Source: DATGQT01 sp035304085
Lineage (GTDB): Bacteria; Bacteroidota; Rhodothermia; Rhodothermales; Rubricoccaceae
Length of the DNA: 20,347 bases
Direction of reading: 5' to 3'
NCBI GenBank assembly: GCA_035304085.1
Contig: DATGQT010000091.1
Location: 1-20,347, forward strand
Part shown: one piece after another, positions 1 through 5,725 of the stretch
How the letters are laid out: each line of letters starts with the position of its first letter
How positions within the stretch are numbered: position 1 is the first letter of the stretch
Notes under the pieces: generated by a model
Databases searched by the model: none
What the model was told of the DNA's origin: nothing
The model's input: only the letters and a program-made list of their open reading frames with translations
Program-made: the position numbers and the translations under genes

Positions 1-334
1 CGCCGTCGAGGTCGGGCACCCCCGCGACGGCGAACCCGAACCAGCTCTGGTACCCCGCGTAGGGGGAGGCGAGAGCGTATAGGGGGGCGCCAGTGGCCCC
101 GCTGAAGACGTAGGCGGCTCCGCGGTCATCGCTCCCCTCGAACCGGGCGCCGACGAGGAGGTCGTCCACGCCGTCGCCGTCGACGTCCGGCACGCCCGCG
201 ACGGCCTCGCTGAAGGCGCCGTTCTGATCCAGGTCGGGGGAGACGAGCGTGTGGCGGAGCGGCTGCGCCCCTGCCACGGCGGGGAGGAGGATGAGGGCGG
301 CGAGGGCCGGAGAGCGGGTGAGTGGAGAGGTCAT
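1..334 (-). CDS. Exported FG-GAP (integrin-alpha-like) repeat protein, C-terminus outside window
   Basis: Only the first 111 codons are present; the gene runs off the left edge. ATG is at 334-332. Residues 1-24 form a signal peptide (TSPLTRSP, then a run of Ala/Leu ending AVAGAQ). Two FG-GAP-type blades follow: 'VAGVPDVDGDGVDDLLVGA' (calcium-loop-like DxDGDGxDD), then a 'GAAYVFSGATGAPLY' strand, then the start of the next blade, 'FGFAVAGVPDLDG'. Such blades build beta-propellers in secreted or surface proteins; in this lineage they often carry a C-terminal sorting domain, but that end is not in the window. It lies 108 bp downstream of tsaD on the same strand and has its own promoter (365-393). 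No Shine-Dalgarno is seen. The family call is firm; the role (adhesion, a surface enzyme, or other) cannot be told. Confidence 0.85.
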   Translation of the reverse strand, partial: MTSPLTRSPALAALILLPAVAGAQPLRHTLVSPDLDQNGAFSEAVAGVPDVDGDGVDDLLVGARFEGSDDRGAAYVFSGATGAPLYALASPYAGYQSWFGFAVAGVPDLDG

Positions 335-364
335 GGCGTTGGGCGTAAGGTCCAATGGTGCGGG

Positions 365-393
365 AGTATATACCCCGGGAGCCAATGGGACAA
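365..393 (-). promoter_or_regulatory. Sigma70-type promoter for the FG-GAP gene
   Basis: Read on the minus strand, a -35 box TTGTCC (393-388) and a -10 box TATACT (370-365) are separated by exactly 17 bp. The -10 ends 30 nt before the ATG at 334, giving a leader of roughly 25 nt. The same geometry recurs at 1607-1635 and 2669-2697, which raises confidence. It allows the FG-GAP gene to be transcribed independently of tsaD. Confidence 0.65.
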
Positions 394-413
394 CCACCCC
401 GCCGGGGCTCCCG
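376..413. repeat. 8-bp inverted repeat overlapping the FG-GAP promoter
   Basis: CGGGAGCC (376-383) and its exact reverse complement GGCTCCCG (406-413) flank the -35 region of the promoter at 365-393. No T-tract follows on either strand, so it is a poor intrinsic terminator. It could be an operator-like site or a weak end signal for tsaD. In DNA this GC-rich an 8-bp match at this distance can also arise by chance. Confidence 0.3.
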
Positions 414-442
414 CACCACCACGCCTCCTCAGAGCGTGCCGG

Positions 443-1477
443 TCACAGCCTCAGCGCCGGCTCGGCCGAGAGGCTGAGCGGGCTGGTGAGCCCGGCGGCG
501 AGCTTGAACGCCCCCGTCACCGCGATCATCGCCGCGTTGTCCACGGAGTAGCGGAGGGCGGGGACGTAGAGCCGGAAGCCGTCCTCCTCGGCCGCCGCCT
601 GCGCCGCCGCACGCAGCTCCCGGTTGGCCGAGACGCCGCCGACCACGGCCACGTCCCGCACGCCCGTCGCGCGGACGGCGTCGCGGAGGGCGCCGACGAG
701 GGCGTCCACCACCGCCCGCTGGAACGACGCGCACACGTCGGCGACGTGGTCCTCCAGCACGCGGCGGCGCTCGGGCTCGGGGAGGTCGCGGAGGGTGTAG
801 AGGACGGCCGTCTTGATGCCGGAGAAGGAGAAGGCGAAGCCGGGCCGCCCGTCCTCGCCCGGAAGGCGGGGGGTGGGGAGGCGGAGGAACGACGGGTCGC
901 CCTCGGCGGCGAGGCGGTCGACGGCCGGGCCGCCGGGGTAGCCGAGGCCGAGCAGCTTCGCCACCTTGTCGAACGCCTCGCCCGCGGCGTCGTCGCGCGT
1001 CCGCCCCAGCTCCTCGTGGACGAACCCCGCGCGGACGAGCGTCAGCAGCGTGTGCCCGCCCGAGACCGTCAGGCAGAGGTACGGGAACGCCGGGCGGGGC
1101 TCCTCGATGAACACGCTGTAGACGTGGCCCTCGAGGTGGTTGACGCCGACGAGCGGGACGTTCAGGCCGAGGGCGAGTGCCTTCGCGAACGAGAGGCCGA
1201 CGAGCAGCGAGCCGGCGAGGCCGGGGCCGTACGTCACCGCCACCCCGTCGAGGGCGCCCTTCGCCACGCCGGCCTCCGCGAGCGCGGCCTCGACCGTCGG
1301 CACGATGAGGCGCTGGTGCGCCCGGCTCGCCAGCTCCGGCACGACGCCGCCGAACCCCTCGTGGATGCGCTGGCTCGCCACGACCGACGACGCCACGCGC
1401 CCCCCCGTCAGCACCGCCGCGGCGGTGTCGTCGCACGACGACTCGATGGCGAGGAGGGTGAGGTCGGCGGGGAGCAT
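443..1477 (-). CDS. tsaD: tRNA N6-adenosine threonylcarbamoyltransferase TsaD
   Basis: TsaD transfers the threonylcarbamoyl group from TC-AMP to adenosine 37 of ANN-decoding tRNAs (t6A), working with TsaB and TsaE in the cytoplasm. The 344-residue product has the usual length. Visible signatures are the N-terminal 'AIESSCDDTAAAV' (residues 10-22), the metal-binding 'NHLEGH' (His114 and His118), 'VSGGHT' (138-143), 'DDAAGEAFDKVAKLLGLGYPG' split over 162-182, 'FSFSGIKT', 'VVGGVSANRELR' and the C-terminal 'YSVDNAAMIA' with a metal-ligand Asp. I start at ATG 1477 because the family motif begins about ten residues later; the frame stays open further upstream to 1648, but that stretch is low-complexity and unlike the family. 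No Shine-Dalgarno is visible. It is divergent from the T9SS cargo gene; no clear -10 was found for tsaD itself. Confidence 0.97.
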   Translation of the reverse strand: MLPADLTLLAIESSCDDTAAAVLTGGRVASSVVASQRIHEGFGGVVPELASRAHQRLIVPTVEAALAEAGVAKGALDGVAVTYGPGLAGSLLVGLSFAKALALGLNVPLVGVNHLEGHVYSVFIEEPRPAFPYLCLTVSGGHTLLTLVRAGFVHEELGRTRDDAAGEAFDKVAKLLGLGYPGGPAVDRLAAEGDPSFLRLPTPRLPGEDGRPGFAFSFSGIKTAVLYTLRDLPEPERRRVLEDHVADVCASFQRAVVDALVGALRDAVRATGVRDVAVVGGVSANRELRAAAQAAAEEDGFRLYVPALRYSVDNAAMIAVTGAFKLAAGLTSPLSLSAEPALRL

Positions 1478-1606
1478 GGGCCGCGAACGCCGCGCACCCG
1501 CCCGCCGATCCGCCGGAACCGCGCACGCCTCGGCCGCCTCGACGACGTGCTGGACGAGACGGACCTCAGGGCGCGGCGGCGGGTGGGTTTGCCGGGCGCT
1601 CCGTGC

Positions 1607-1635
1607 TTGTGAGTTCGGTGCGCGATCCGTACCCT
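1607..1635 (+). promoter_or_regulatory. Sigma70-type promoter for the T9SS cargo gene
   Basis: TTGTGA (1607-1612) and TACCCT (1630-1635) are separated by 17 bp. The -10 ends 30 nt before the ATG at 1666, the same distance as at the FG-GAP gene. The rest of the 188-bp divergent gap (1478-1665) shows no convincing hairpin, repeat or second promoter. Confidence 0.6.
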
Positions 1636-1665
1636 GTGGGAGCGACACCGAACCTCAGCGACACC

Positions 1666-2616
1666 ATGCGTGCTCCCCTCGCGGCCATCGCCCTCCTCCT
1701 CGCCCTGCCCGCCCTCGCGCAGGAGCCCGACAGCACGGACTGGCACCGCTACGCCCCACTCGCCGTAGGCAACGAGTGGCAGTATCGTGTCCTGACGGAG
1801 TTCTTCCCTCACACCTCCGTCTCGTACACCGTCGCCGTAGTCCTGGGGACGAAGGAGGTGGACGGGCAGACGTACTTCGAGGTGTTGGAGTGTTTCCGGG
1901 CTGAGGACGACCCGACGCCGTGCAGCACGAGTGAGCCCCGCACGCTCGTGCGCTACGACGAGGAAACGGCCTCCGTCGCCGAGCGCATCGAGGCGGGCGG
2001 GACCGTCGTCCACCGGCCGTGGGGATACTACCCCTGCGGCCTCGACGCGCCCTTCGGGATGGACGTCACCACGACGTGCCCCGACGGGACGCAGCAGGTG
2101 TGGTCCTTCGTTACGGGCGAGCCTTTTCAGCCACGCACGTCGGCTGACCACTCTCTACGTGGCGGTGGGATGATCAAGACCTATGGCACGCTCGTCAGCG
2201 GGGTTGTCGTTGAGACTGACCGGGGGATGACCGCTTATGGCAGCGGCGACCCCGGCTGCACCACGTGCGTCGAGCTCATTTACTCCCGGATCGATGGCGT
2301 GGAGAACGGCACGCCGGTCATCACGGTGGGGCGAGAAGACGTGGCGCCGCCAGAGAGATCCGCGCTCGCGGTCTCCCCGAACCCCCTCCGCGACGTCGCC
2401 ACGCTCCGCTTCGGCCTCGACGCGCCGGCGCGGCTGACGCTGGAGGTGTACGACGTGCGGGGGCGTCTCGTGCGCACGGTCGCTCTCGGGGCGCGCGAGG
2501 CGGGCGCCCACGCGCTCCGCTTCGAGGCCGGCGGCCTCCCGCCGGGCGCTTACCGCCTCCGCCTCCTCGGTGACGGTGGCTTCGAGGCCACCCGCGGCGT
2601 GATCGTCCTCCGTTAA
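1666..2616 (+). CDS. Secreted protein with T9SS type-A C-terminal sorting domain
   Basis: 316 residues. Residues 1-18 are a signal peptide (MRAPLAAIALLLALPALA, cut before QE). The middle, about 25-225, is a beta-rich domain of unknown function that opens 'YAPLAVGNEWQYRV' and contains six cysteines, suggesting disulfides outside the cytoplasm. Residues 233-316 are a type-A sorting domain: 'SPNP' (237-240), 'ARLTLEVYDVRGRLVRTV' (255-272), 'LPPGAYRLRL' (291-300) and the terminal strand 'GVIVLR'. In T9SS this domain guides the folded protein through the SprA channel and is usually removed on attachment or release. ATG 1666 is chosen because the signal peptide starts there; an in-frame TTG 63 bp upstream would add a non-hydrophobic leader and would lie before the predicted transcription start. 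Function beyond export is unknown. Confidence 0.9.
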   Translation: MRAPLAAIALLLALPALAQEPDSTDWHRYAPLAVGNEWQYRVLTEFFPHTSVSYTVAVVLGTKEVDGQTYFEVLECFRAEDDPTPCSTSEPRTLVRYDEETASVAERIEAGGTVVHRPWGYYPCGLDAPFGMDVTTTCPDGTQQVWSFVTGEPFQPRTSADHSLRGGGMIKTYGTLVSGVVVETDRGMTAYGSGDPGCTTCVELIYSRIDGVENGTPVITVGREDVAPPERSALAVSPNPLRDVATLRFGLDAPARLTLEVYDVRGRLVRTVALGAREAGAHALRFEAGGLPPGAYRLRLLGDGGFEATRGVIVLR

Positions 2617-2668
2617 GAATGTGACCGGGGTACGGGAAACGCACGAACCCGGGGCGCTCCGGAGTGTA

Positions 2669-2697
2669 TTGACCCGCGGCGCCCCCGCCGCTATCCT
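2669..2697 (+). promoter_or_regulatory. Sigma70-type promoter for the Gly/Tyr-rich exported protein
   Basis: TTGACC (2669-2674) and TATCCT (2692-2697) have a 17-bp spacer, the best match to consensus in the window. The -10 ends 27 nt before ATG 2725, giving a leader of about 21 nt that is pyrimidine-rich and has no Shine-Dalgarno. Confidence 0.7.
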
Positions 2698-2724
2698 TAG
2701 CCGCCTCCACCGGATCTCCCGCTC

Positions 2725-3285
2725 ATGCGCACCGTCGTCGCTACCGCCGTCCTCGCCGCCGCCCTGGCCCTCGCCGCGCCCGCGCGCGCGCAGCTGCGCG
2801 CCGACCTCCCCGGCGGCCCCGCGCCCGTCGCCGTCTACGAGACGCCCGGCGCGCTCTCGCTCGCTCAGCTCTTCAACGCGCGGACGCTGCGGATCGACCA
2901 CTCGTACGAGTTCTCGTACTCGTCGTTCGCCGGCGGCGGCCTCGGCCTCGGCGTCTACACCACGAGCCTCGGGTGGCAGCCGACGGACCGCCTCGCGGCG
3001 CGCGTGGACGTGGGCGTCGCCCACAGCCCCTTCGGCGACGGCGCCCTCCGCAGCGCCCTCGGCTTCGACCAGGACACCCCCGCGCGCGTCTTCCTCCGCA
3101 ACGCGGAGGTCGCCTACCGCCCGACCGAGAACAGCATGCTCCGCCTCCAGGTGCAGCAGAGCCCCTTCGGCCCCTACGCCTCGCCCTACGGCTACGCCGG
3201 CTACGGCCTCGCCCCCTACGGCGGCTTCGGGATGCACGCCGGCTACGGCACCGCCGACGCGCTGTTCTGGCGGAACGGCGAGTGA
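2725..3285 (+). CDS. Small exported protein with Gly/Tyr-rich C-terminus, function unknown
   Basis: 186 residues. A signal peptide (1-22) ends in the cleavage motif ARA before QL. Residues 50-140 show alternating polar and hydrophobic strands ('TLRIDHSYEFSYSSF', 'LGLGVYTTSLGWQPTDRLAARVDVGVAHS' split by a turn, 'VFLRNAEVAYRPTENSMLRLQVQQSPFG'), resembling outer-membrane beta strands or a small beta-barrel. The tail, about 157-175, is Gly/Tyr/Pro-rich (SPYGYAGYGLAPYGGFGMHAGYG-like). I do not recognise a named family. The gene is monocistronic: a strong promoter lies just upstream and a strong terminator (3309-3347) just downstream. An abundant envelope protein would fit, but that is inference. 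Confidence 0.8.
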   Translation: MRTVVATAVLAAALALAAPARAQLRADLPGGPAPVAVYETPGALSLAQLFNARTLRIDHSYEFSYSSFAGGGLGLGVYTTSLGWQPTDRLAARVDVGVAHSPFGDGALRSALGFDQDTPARVFLRNAEVAYRPTENSMLRLQVQQSPFGPYASPYGYAGYGLAPYGGFGMHAGYGTADALFWRNGE

Positions 3286-3308
3286 GCCCCTCGTGCCTTG
3301 ATCTTATG

Positions 3309-3347
3309 CGCGGCACGCCGGACCTTCCGGCGTGCCGCGTCCTTTTT
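3309..3347 (+). terminator. Strong rho-independent terminator
   Basis: A perfect 14-bp stem (3309-3322 with 3326-3339, CGCGGCACGCCGGA) with a 3-nt loop (CCT) is followed within 4 nt by TTTTT (3343-3347). It ends the transcript of the 2725-3285 gene. It stops only 15 nt before the start codon of the next gene, which is unusual (see findings). Confidence 0.9.
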
Positions 3348-3362
3348 CAGGGCCTCCGCCCG

Positions 3363-3830
3363 ATGACCCGAACCGCCAACGCCTTCCTCAACGTCGCCCT
3401 GTTCGGGGCGGGGCTGGCCGTGCTCGTGCTCCTCTACGGCCTCGCCACGCGCACCTTCACCGAGCACACCGGCCCCGCCGACGATCAGGCCCGGGAGCAG
3501 GCCCGGGCGGAGCTCGGCGGCGACAGGATCCAGGTCGAGGTCCGCAACGGCGCCGGGGCGTCCGGCCTCGCCGCCGCGATGACGCACTACCTCCGGCGGC
3601 AGGGGTTCGACGTGGTCGCGAGCGGGAACTGGACGTCGTTCGATCAGCAGGAGACCGTCGTAATCGACCGGATCGGCAACCCGGAGGCGGCCGCGCGCGT
3701 CGCAGAGGCCCTAGGCCTCCCGCGCGAGCGCGTCCGCGAGGAGCGCCGCGAAGACCTCCTCCTCGACGCCTCCGTCGTCATCGGCCACGACTACCATACG
3801 CTCCCGCCGTTCCAGGACGTTGATCGCTAA
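3363..3830 (+). CDS. LytR C-terminal-domain (LytR_C) membrane-anchored protein
   Basis: 155 residues. One N-terminal membrane segment (about 8-28, 'FLNVALFGAGLAVLVLLYGL') is followed by a short charged linker (35-54) and a LytR_C domain (about 56-147): 'IQVEVRNGAGASGLAAAMTH', 'LRRQGFDVV', 'ETVVIDRIGNPEAAARVAEALG', then 'DASVVIGHDY', the usual closing strand. LytR_C occurs at the C-terminus of LCP-family cell-wall ligases and as stand-alone anchored proteins; no LCP catalytic domain is present. The domain should face the periplasm. ATG 3363 directly precedes the membrane segment. The next gene, rsfS, starts 16 nt after the stop, so they probably share a transcript. Molecular function is not established. 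Confidence 0.85.
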   Translation: MTRTANAFLNVALFGAGLAVLVLLYGLATRTFTEHTGPADDQAREQARAELGGDRIQVEVRNGAGASGLAAAMTHYLRRQGFDVVASGNWTSFDQQETVVIDRIGNPEAAARVAEALGLPRERVREERREDLLLDASVVIGHDYHTLPPFQDVDR

Positions 3831-3846
3831 CGACCCGCCGCACTCG

Positions 3847-4287
3847 ATGGCTGCTTCCTCCCCCTCCGTCACCTCCGCGCGCGCGCGCCGCACGGGCCCC
3901 GTGCCCGGCCGCGAGCTCGCCCGCCTCGCCGTCGACGCCGCCCTCGACAAGAAGGCGAAGGACGTCACCGTCATGGACCTCCGCGGCATCTCCGGCGAGG
4001 TGGACTACTTCGTCCTCGCCACGGGCGAGTCCGACCTCCAGATCCGCGCCGTCGTGGACGGGATCGTCGAGCGGCTGCGGCAGGACGCCGGCGAGCGCCC
4101 GCTCCACCGCGAGGGCGCCCCCGGCTCGTCGCGCTGGATCGTCCTCGACTACTTCGACCTCGTCGTCCACGTGTTCGACCCCGAGCTGAGGGCGTACTAC
4201 GCGCTCGAGCGGCTCTGGGGCGACGCGCCCATGGAGCACGTGGCCGAGGACGCCGAGGAGGTGGCGCTCCTCCGAGACGACGCATGA
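3847..4287 (+). CDS. rsfS: Ribosome silencing factor RsfS (Iojap family)
   Basis: RsfS binds ribosomal protein uL14 on the 50S subunit and blocks subunit joining, lowering translation when nutrients are short. The 146-residue product carries the family domain at about 22-126: 'LARLAVDAALDKKAKDVTVMD', the signature 'VDYFVLATGESDLQIRAV' (52-69), and 'WIVLDYFDLVVHVFDPELRAYYALERLW' in the C-terminal half (97-124). It is longer than the usual 105-120 residues because of an Ala/Ser/Arg-rich N-terminal extension (1-21) and an acidic tail (131-146). ATG 3847 is preferred; an in-frame TTG at 3820 would overlap the upstream gene and add only nine residues. Its stop overlaps the start of the following lipoprotein gene (ATGA, 4284-4287), implying translational coupling. 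Confidence 0.95.
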   Translation: MAASSPSVTSARARRTGPVPGRELARLAVDAALDKKAKDVTVMDLRGISGEVDYFVLATGESDLQIRAVVDGIVERLRQDAGERPLHREGAPGSSRWIVLDYFDLVVHVFDPELRAYYALERLWGDAPMEHVAEDAEEVALLRDDA

Positions 4288-4799
4288 CCCCCCGCCCCCT
4301 CTTCGTCCTCGCGGCCGTCGTGGCTGCCGCCGCCCTCGCCGGCTGCTCCCGCTCGCGCGAGGCCGCGCGCCCCGACGACCAGTACGGCCACCGCTACGAG
4401 GGTGTCGCCCCCGACGGCCGGGAAACCGTCCTCCTCACGCCGGCTGACACGGCCGAGGCGTACCTCGTCATGCCGGCCGTGCTCGACAGCGTGGCCGTGC
4501 GGCCGGCGCAGCGCGAGGCGCTCCCGGGCGAGGCCGTCCCCGTCGAGGTCCTCATCAAGGGGGCGCTGCCCGACGCCTGCTCGGTGCTCGACGAGGCCGT
4601 CCAGACCCGCGCCATGAACCTCATCGACGTGACGCTGACGATGCGGCGCCCACGCGGCACCGTCTGCGCGCAGGTCGTCCGCCCCTTCCGGTTCTACCTC
4701 CCCCTCGACGGCACCTTCGCGCCCGGCTCGTACACGCTGAAGGTGAACGGGGCGGCGTACCCGTTCCGCATCCGCGAGGGCGAGGTCGAGAACGGGTGA
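4284..4799 (+). CDS. Predicted lipoprotein, function unknown
   Basis: 171 residues with a clear lipobox: hydrophobic segment 5-20, then 'LAGC' with the acylated Cys at residue 21. The mature part has two further cysteines (in 'DACSVLD' and 'GTVCAQV') and looks beta-rich: 'AVPVEVLIKGALPDACSVLD', 'IDVTLTMRRPRG', 'FRFYLPLDGTFAPGSYTLKVNGAAYPFRI'. The last part resembles an immunoglobulin-like strand pattern with a 'GSYTLKVNG' turn. I do not recognise a named family. It overlaps the rsfS stop by 4 nt, so it is almost certainly in the same operon. Nothing in the sequence links a lipoprotein functionally to ribosome silencing. Confidence 0.85.
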   Translation: MTPRPLFVLAAVVAAAALAGCSRSREAARPDDQYGHRYEGVAPDGRETVLLTPADTAEAYLVMPAVLDSVAVRPAQREALPGEAVPVEVLIKGALPDACSVLDEAVQTRAMNLIDVTLTMRRPRGTVCAQVVRPFRFYLPLDGTFAPGSYTLKVNGAAYPFRIREGEVENG

Positions 4800-4800
4800 G

Positions 4801-4832
4801 CGTGATTACGTGAGGTACGTGATTCCGTGAGG
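4801..4832. repeat. Half-element of the intergenic repeat family (CGTGATTACGTGAGG words)
   Basis: Two imperfect direct copies, CGTGATTACGTGAGG (4801-4815) and CGTGATTCCGTGAGG (4818-4832), start right after the lipoprotein stop codon. Positions 4803-4832 match 19236-19265 at 29 of 30 bases. Only the left arm is present here; the inverted right arm seen at 19284-19302 is absent. The remaining 33 bp to the DUF423 start hold nothing recognisable. Confidence 0.85.
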
Positions 4833-4865
4833 GGCGAGGACGCATCCAATCGCGCAATCAACCCG

Positions 4866-5246
4866 ATGGACCGCTCCTCCCGCCTCTTCGTCGGCCTCGG
4901 CGCCGTGAGCGGCGCGCTCGCCGTGGCCGCGGGGGCGTTCGGGGCGCACGCGCTCGAAGGCGCCGTGGCTGCGGAGCGGCTGGCGACGTGGGCGACGGCG
5001 GCGCACTACCACCTCGCGCACGCGCTCGCCCTCGTGGCCGCGGGGCTGGTGGCGGCGCACCGGCCGGGGCGCCTCGTGCGCGCGGCCGGGTGGCTGTTCC
5101 TCGCCGGCACCGTCCTCTTCGCCGGCAGCCTCTACGCCCTCGTGCTGCTCGACCTCCCCGCGCTCGGGGCCGTCACCCCCCTCGGTGGCGTCGCCTTCAT
5201 CGCCGGCTGGGGCTGCCTGGCGGCGGGGGTGTGGAGGCGTGCATGA
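4866..5246 (+). CDS. DUF423-family small integral membrane protein
   Basis: 126 residues with four predicted membrane segments: about 7-26 ('FVGLGAVSGALAVAAGAFGA'), 45-62 ('AHYHLAHALALVAAGLVA'), 73-93 and 99-121. Family hallmarks are the N-terminal 'GALAVAAGAFGAHAL', the 'YHLAHALAL' block, 'GTVLFAGSLYALVL' and 'AVTPLGGVAFIAGW'. The family (E. coli YgdD-like) has no settled function. ATG 4866 is chosen because the first membrane segment follows closely; an in-frame GTG at 4827 would fall inside the repeat at 4801-4832. The 3' end of the gene lies inside the hairpin element 5235-5314, so its last codons are part of that structure. Confidence 0.9.
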   Translation: MDRSSRLFVGLGAVSGALAVAAGAFGAHALEGAVAAERLATWATAAHYHLAHALALVAAGLVAAHRPGRLVRAAGWLFLAGTVLFAGSLYALVLLDLPALGAVTPLGGVAFIAGWGCLAAGVWRRA

Positions 5247-5314
5247 GCGCAGGAGCGCGAGCACAGCGATGCCTACCTGCCTGCGCCCCTGCACGCTTGC
5301 GCTCCTGCACGCCT
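5235..5314. repeat. Intergenic inverted-repeat element between convergent genes
   Basis: The left arm GCAGGAGCGC (5249-5258) is exactly complementary to GCGCTCCTGC (5299-5308); pairing extends inward to a 14-bp stem with one G-U. An outer pair, AGGCGTGC (5235-5242) with GCACGCCT (5307-5314), lies across a 6-nt bulge that contains most of the DUF423 stop codon. The right side has two tandem near-copies, TGCGCCCCTGCACGC (5282-5296) and TGCGCTCCTGCACGC (5298-5312). No T-tract follows. By position it could end transcription, or protect 3' ends, for the two convergent genes. Confidence 0.75.
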
Positions 5315-5322
5315 GCGTGCCC

Positions 5323-5673
5323 TCAGCCCTCCTCCTCGAAGAGGATCATGAAGCTCGGCGCGAGGTCGTGCTCGCGGGCGAGGCCGAGGAGGGCGTCGGC
5401 CGCCTCGTCGGGGGTCTCGAAGCAGCCGTACTCCTTCCCGTCGACGGCGAGGGCGTAGTCCACCTCCCCGTCGACGTCGGCGTCGATGTCCTCCCACTCG
5501 ACGGCCTCCTCGATGAGGTAGTTGTCGCGCTCGGGGTCGTAGGAGGCGAGGTAGCGCTCGCGGACGCTCTCCTTGTCGACGAGGCTGACGTTGCCGAGGG
5601 CGCCGTACTCGGCGTCGTAGAAGAGGGCCTCGATGAGGAGCTGGCGGGCGAACTGGTCGCTGTTGAAGGGCAT
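5323..5673 (-). CDS. Very acidic small cytoplasmic protein of unknown function
   Basis: 116 residues; I do not recognise a family. 31 residues are Asp/Glu against seven Lys/Arg, so it is strongly acidic. There is no signal peptide or membrane segment. The N-terminal half looks helical ('DQFARQLLIEALFYDAEYG', 'DKESVRERYLASYD'), followed by an acidic stretch 'EAVEWEDIDADVDGEVDYALAVDGKEYG' and a C-terminal helix 'TPDEAADALLGLAREHDL', ending FEEEG. Codon use (third-position G/C), a clean ATG start and its place 52 bp downstream of lipB on the same strand support a real gene. It is convergent with DUF423. Confidence 0.75.
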   Translation of the reverse strand: MPFNSDQFARQLLIEALFYDAEYGALGNVSLVDKESVRERYLASYDPERDNYLIEEAVEWEDIDADVDGEVDYALAVDGKEYGCFETPDEAADALLGLAREHDLAPSFMILFEEEG

Positions 5674-5725
5674 GAGGATCAGGCGGTTGCAGTGGAGGGC
5701 CGGCTCGGCCGAAGGTACGCGCGGG

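Noticed and set aside
1478..1648. N-terminal extension of TsaD to 1648
   Set aside because: The extra 57 residues are unlike the family, whose conserved start begins about ten residues after ATG 1477; the extension would also cover the divergent promoter.
3286..3362. Promoter for the LytR_C operon using TTGATC (3298-3303)
   Set aside because: The matching -10 position reads GACCTT and lies inside the terminator stem-loop. Too weak to annotate as a feature; discussed as a finding.
4801..4832. CRISPR array or phage attachment site at the repeat-filled gaps
   Set aside because: Units are contiguous with no unique spacers, no cas, integrase or tRNA gene is present, and the arms are inverted relative to each other.
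5674..5725. Promoter for the acidic protein (TACCTT on the minus strand near 5717-5712)
   Set aside because: No -35-like hexamer at a 16-18-bp distance, and the leader length does not fit the other promoters; co-transcription with lipB is simpler.
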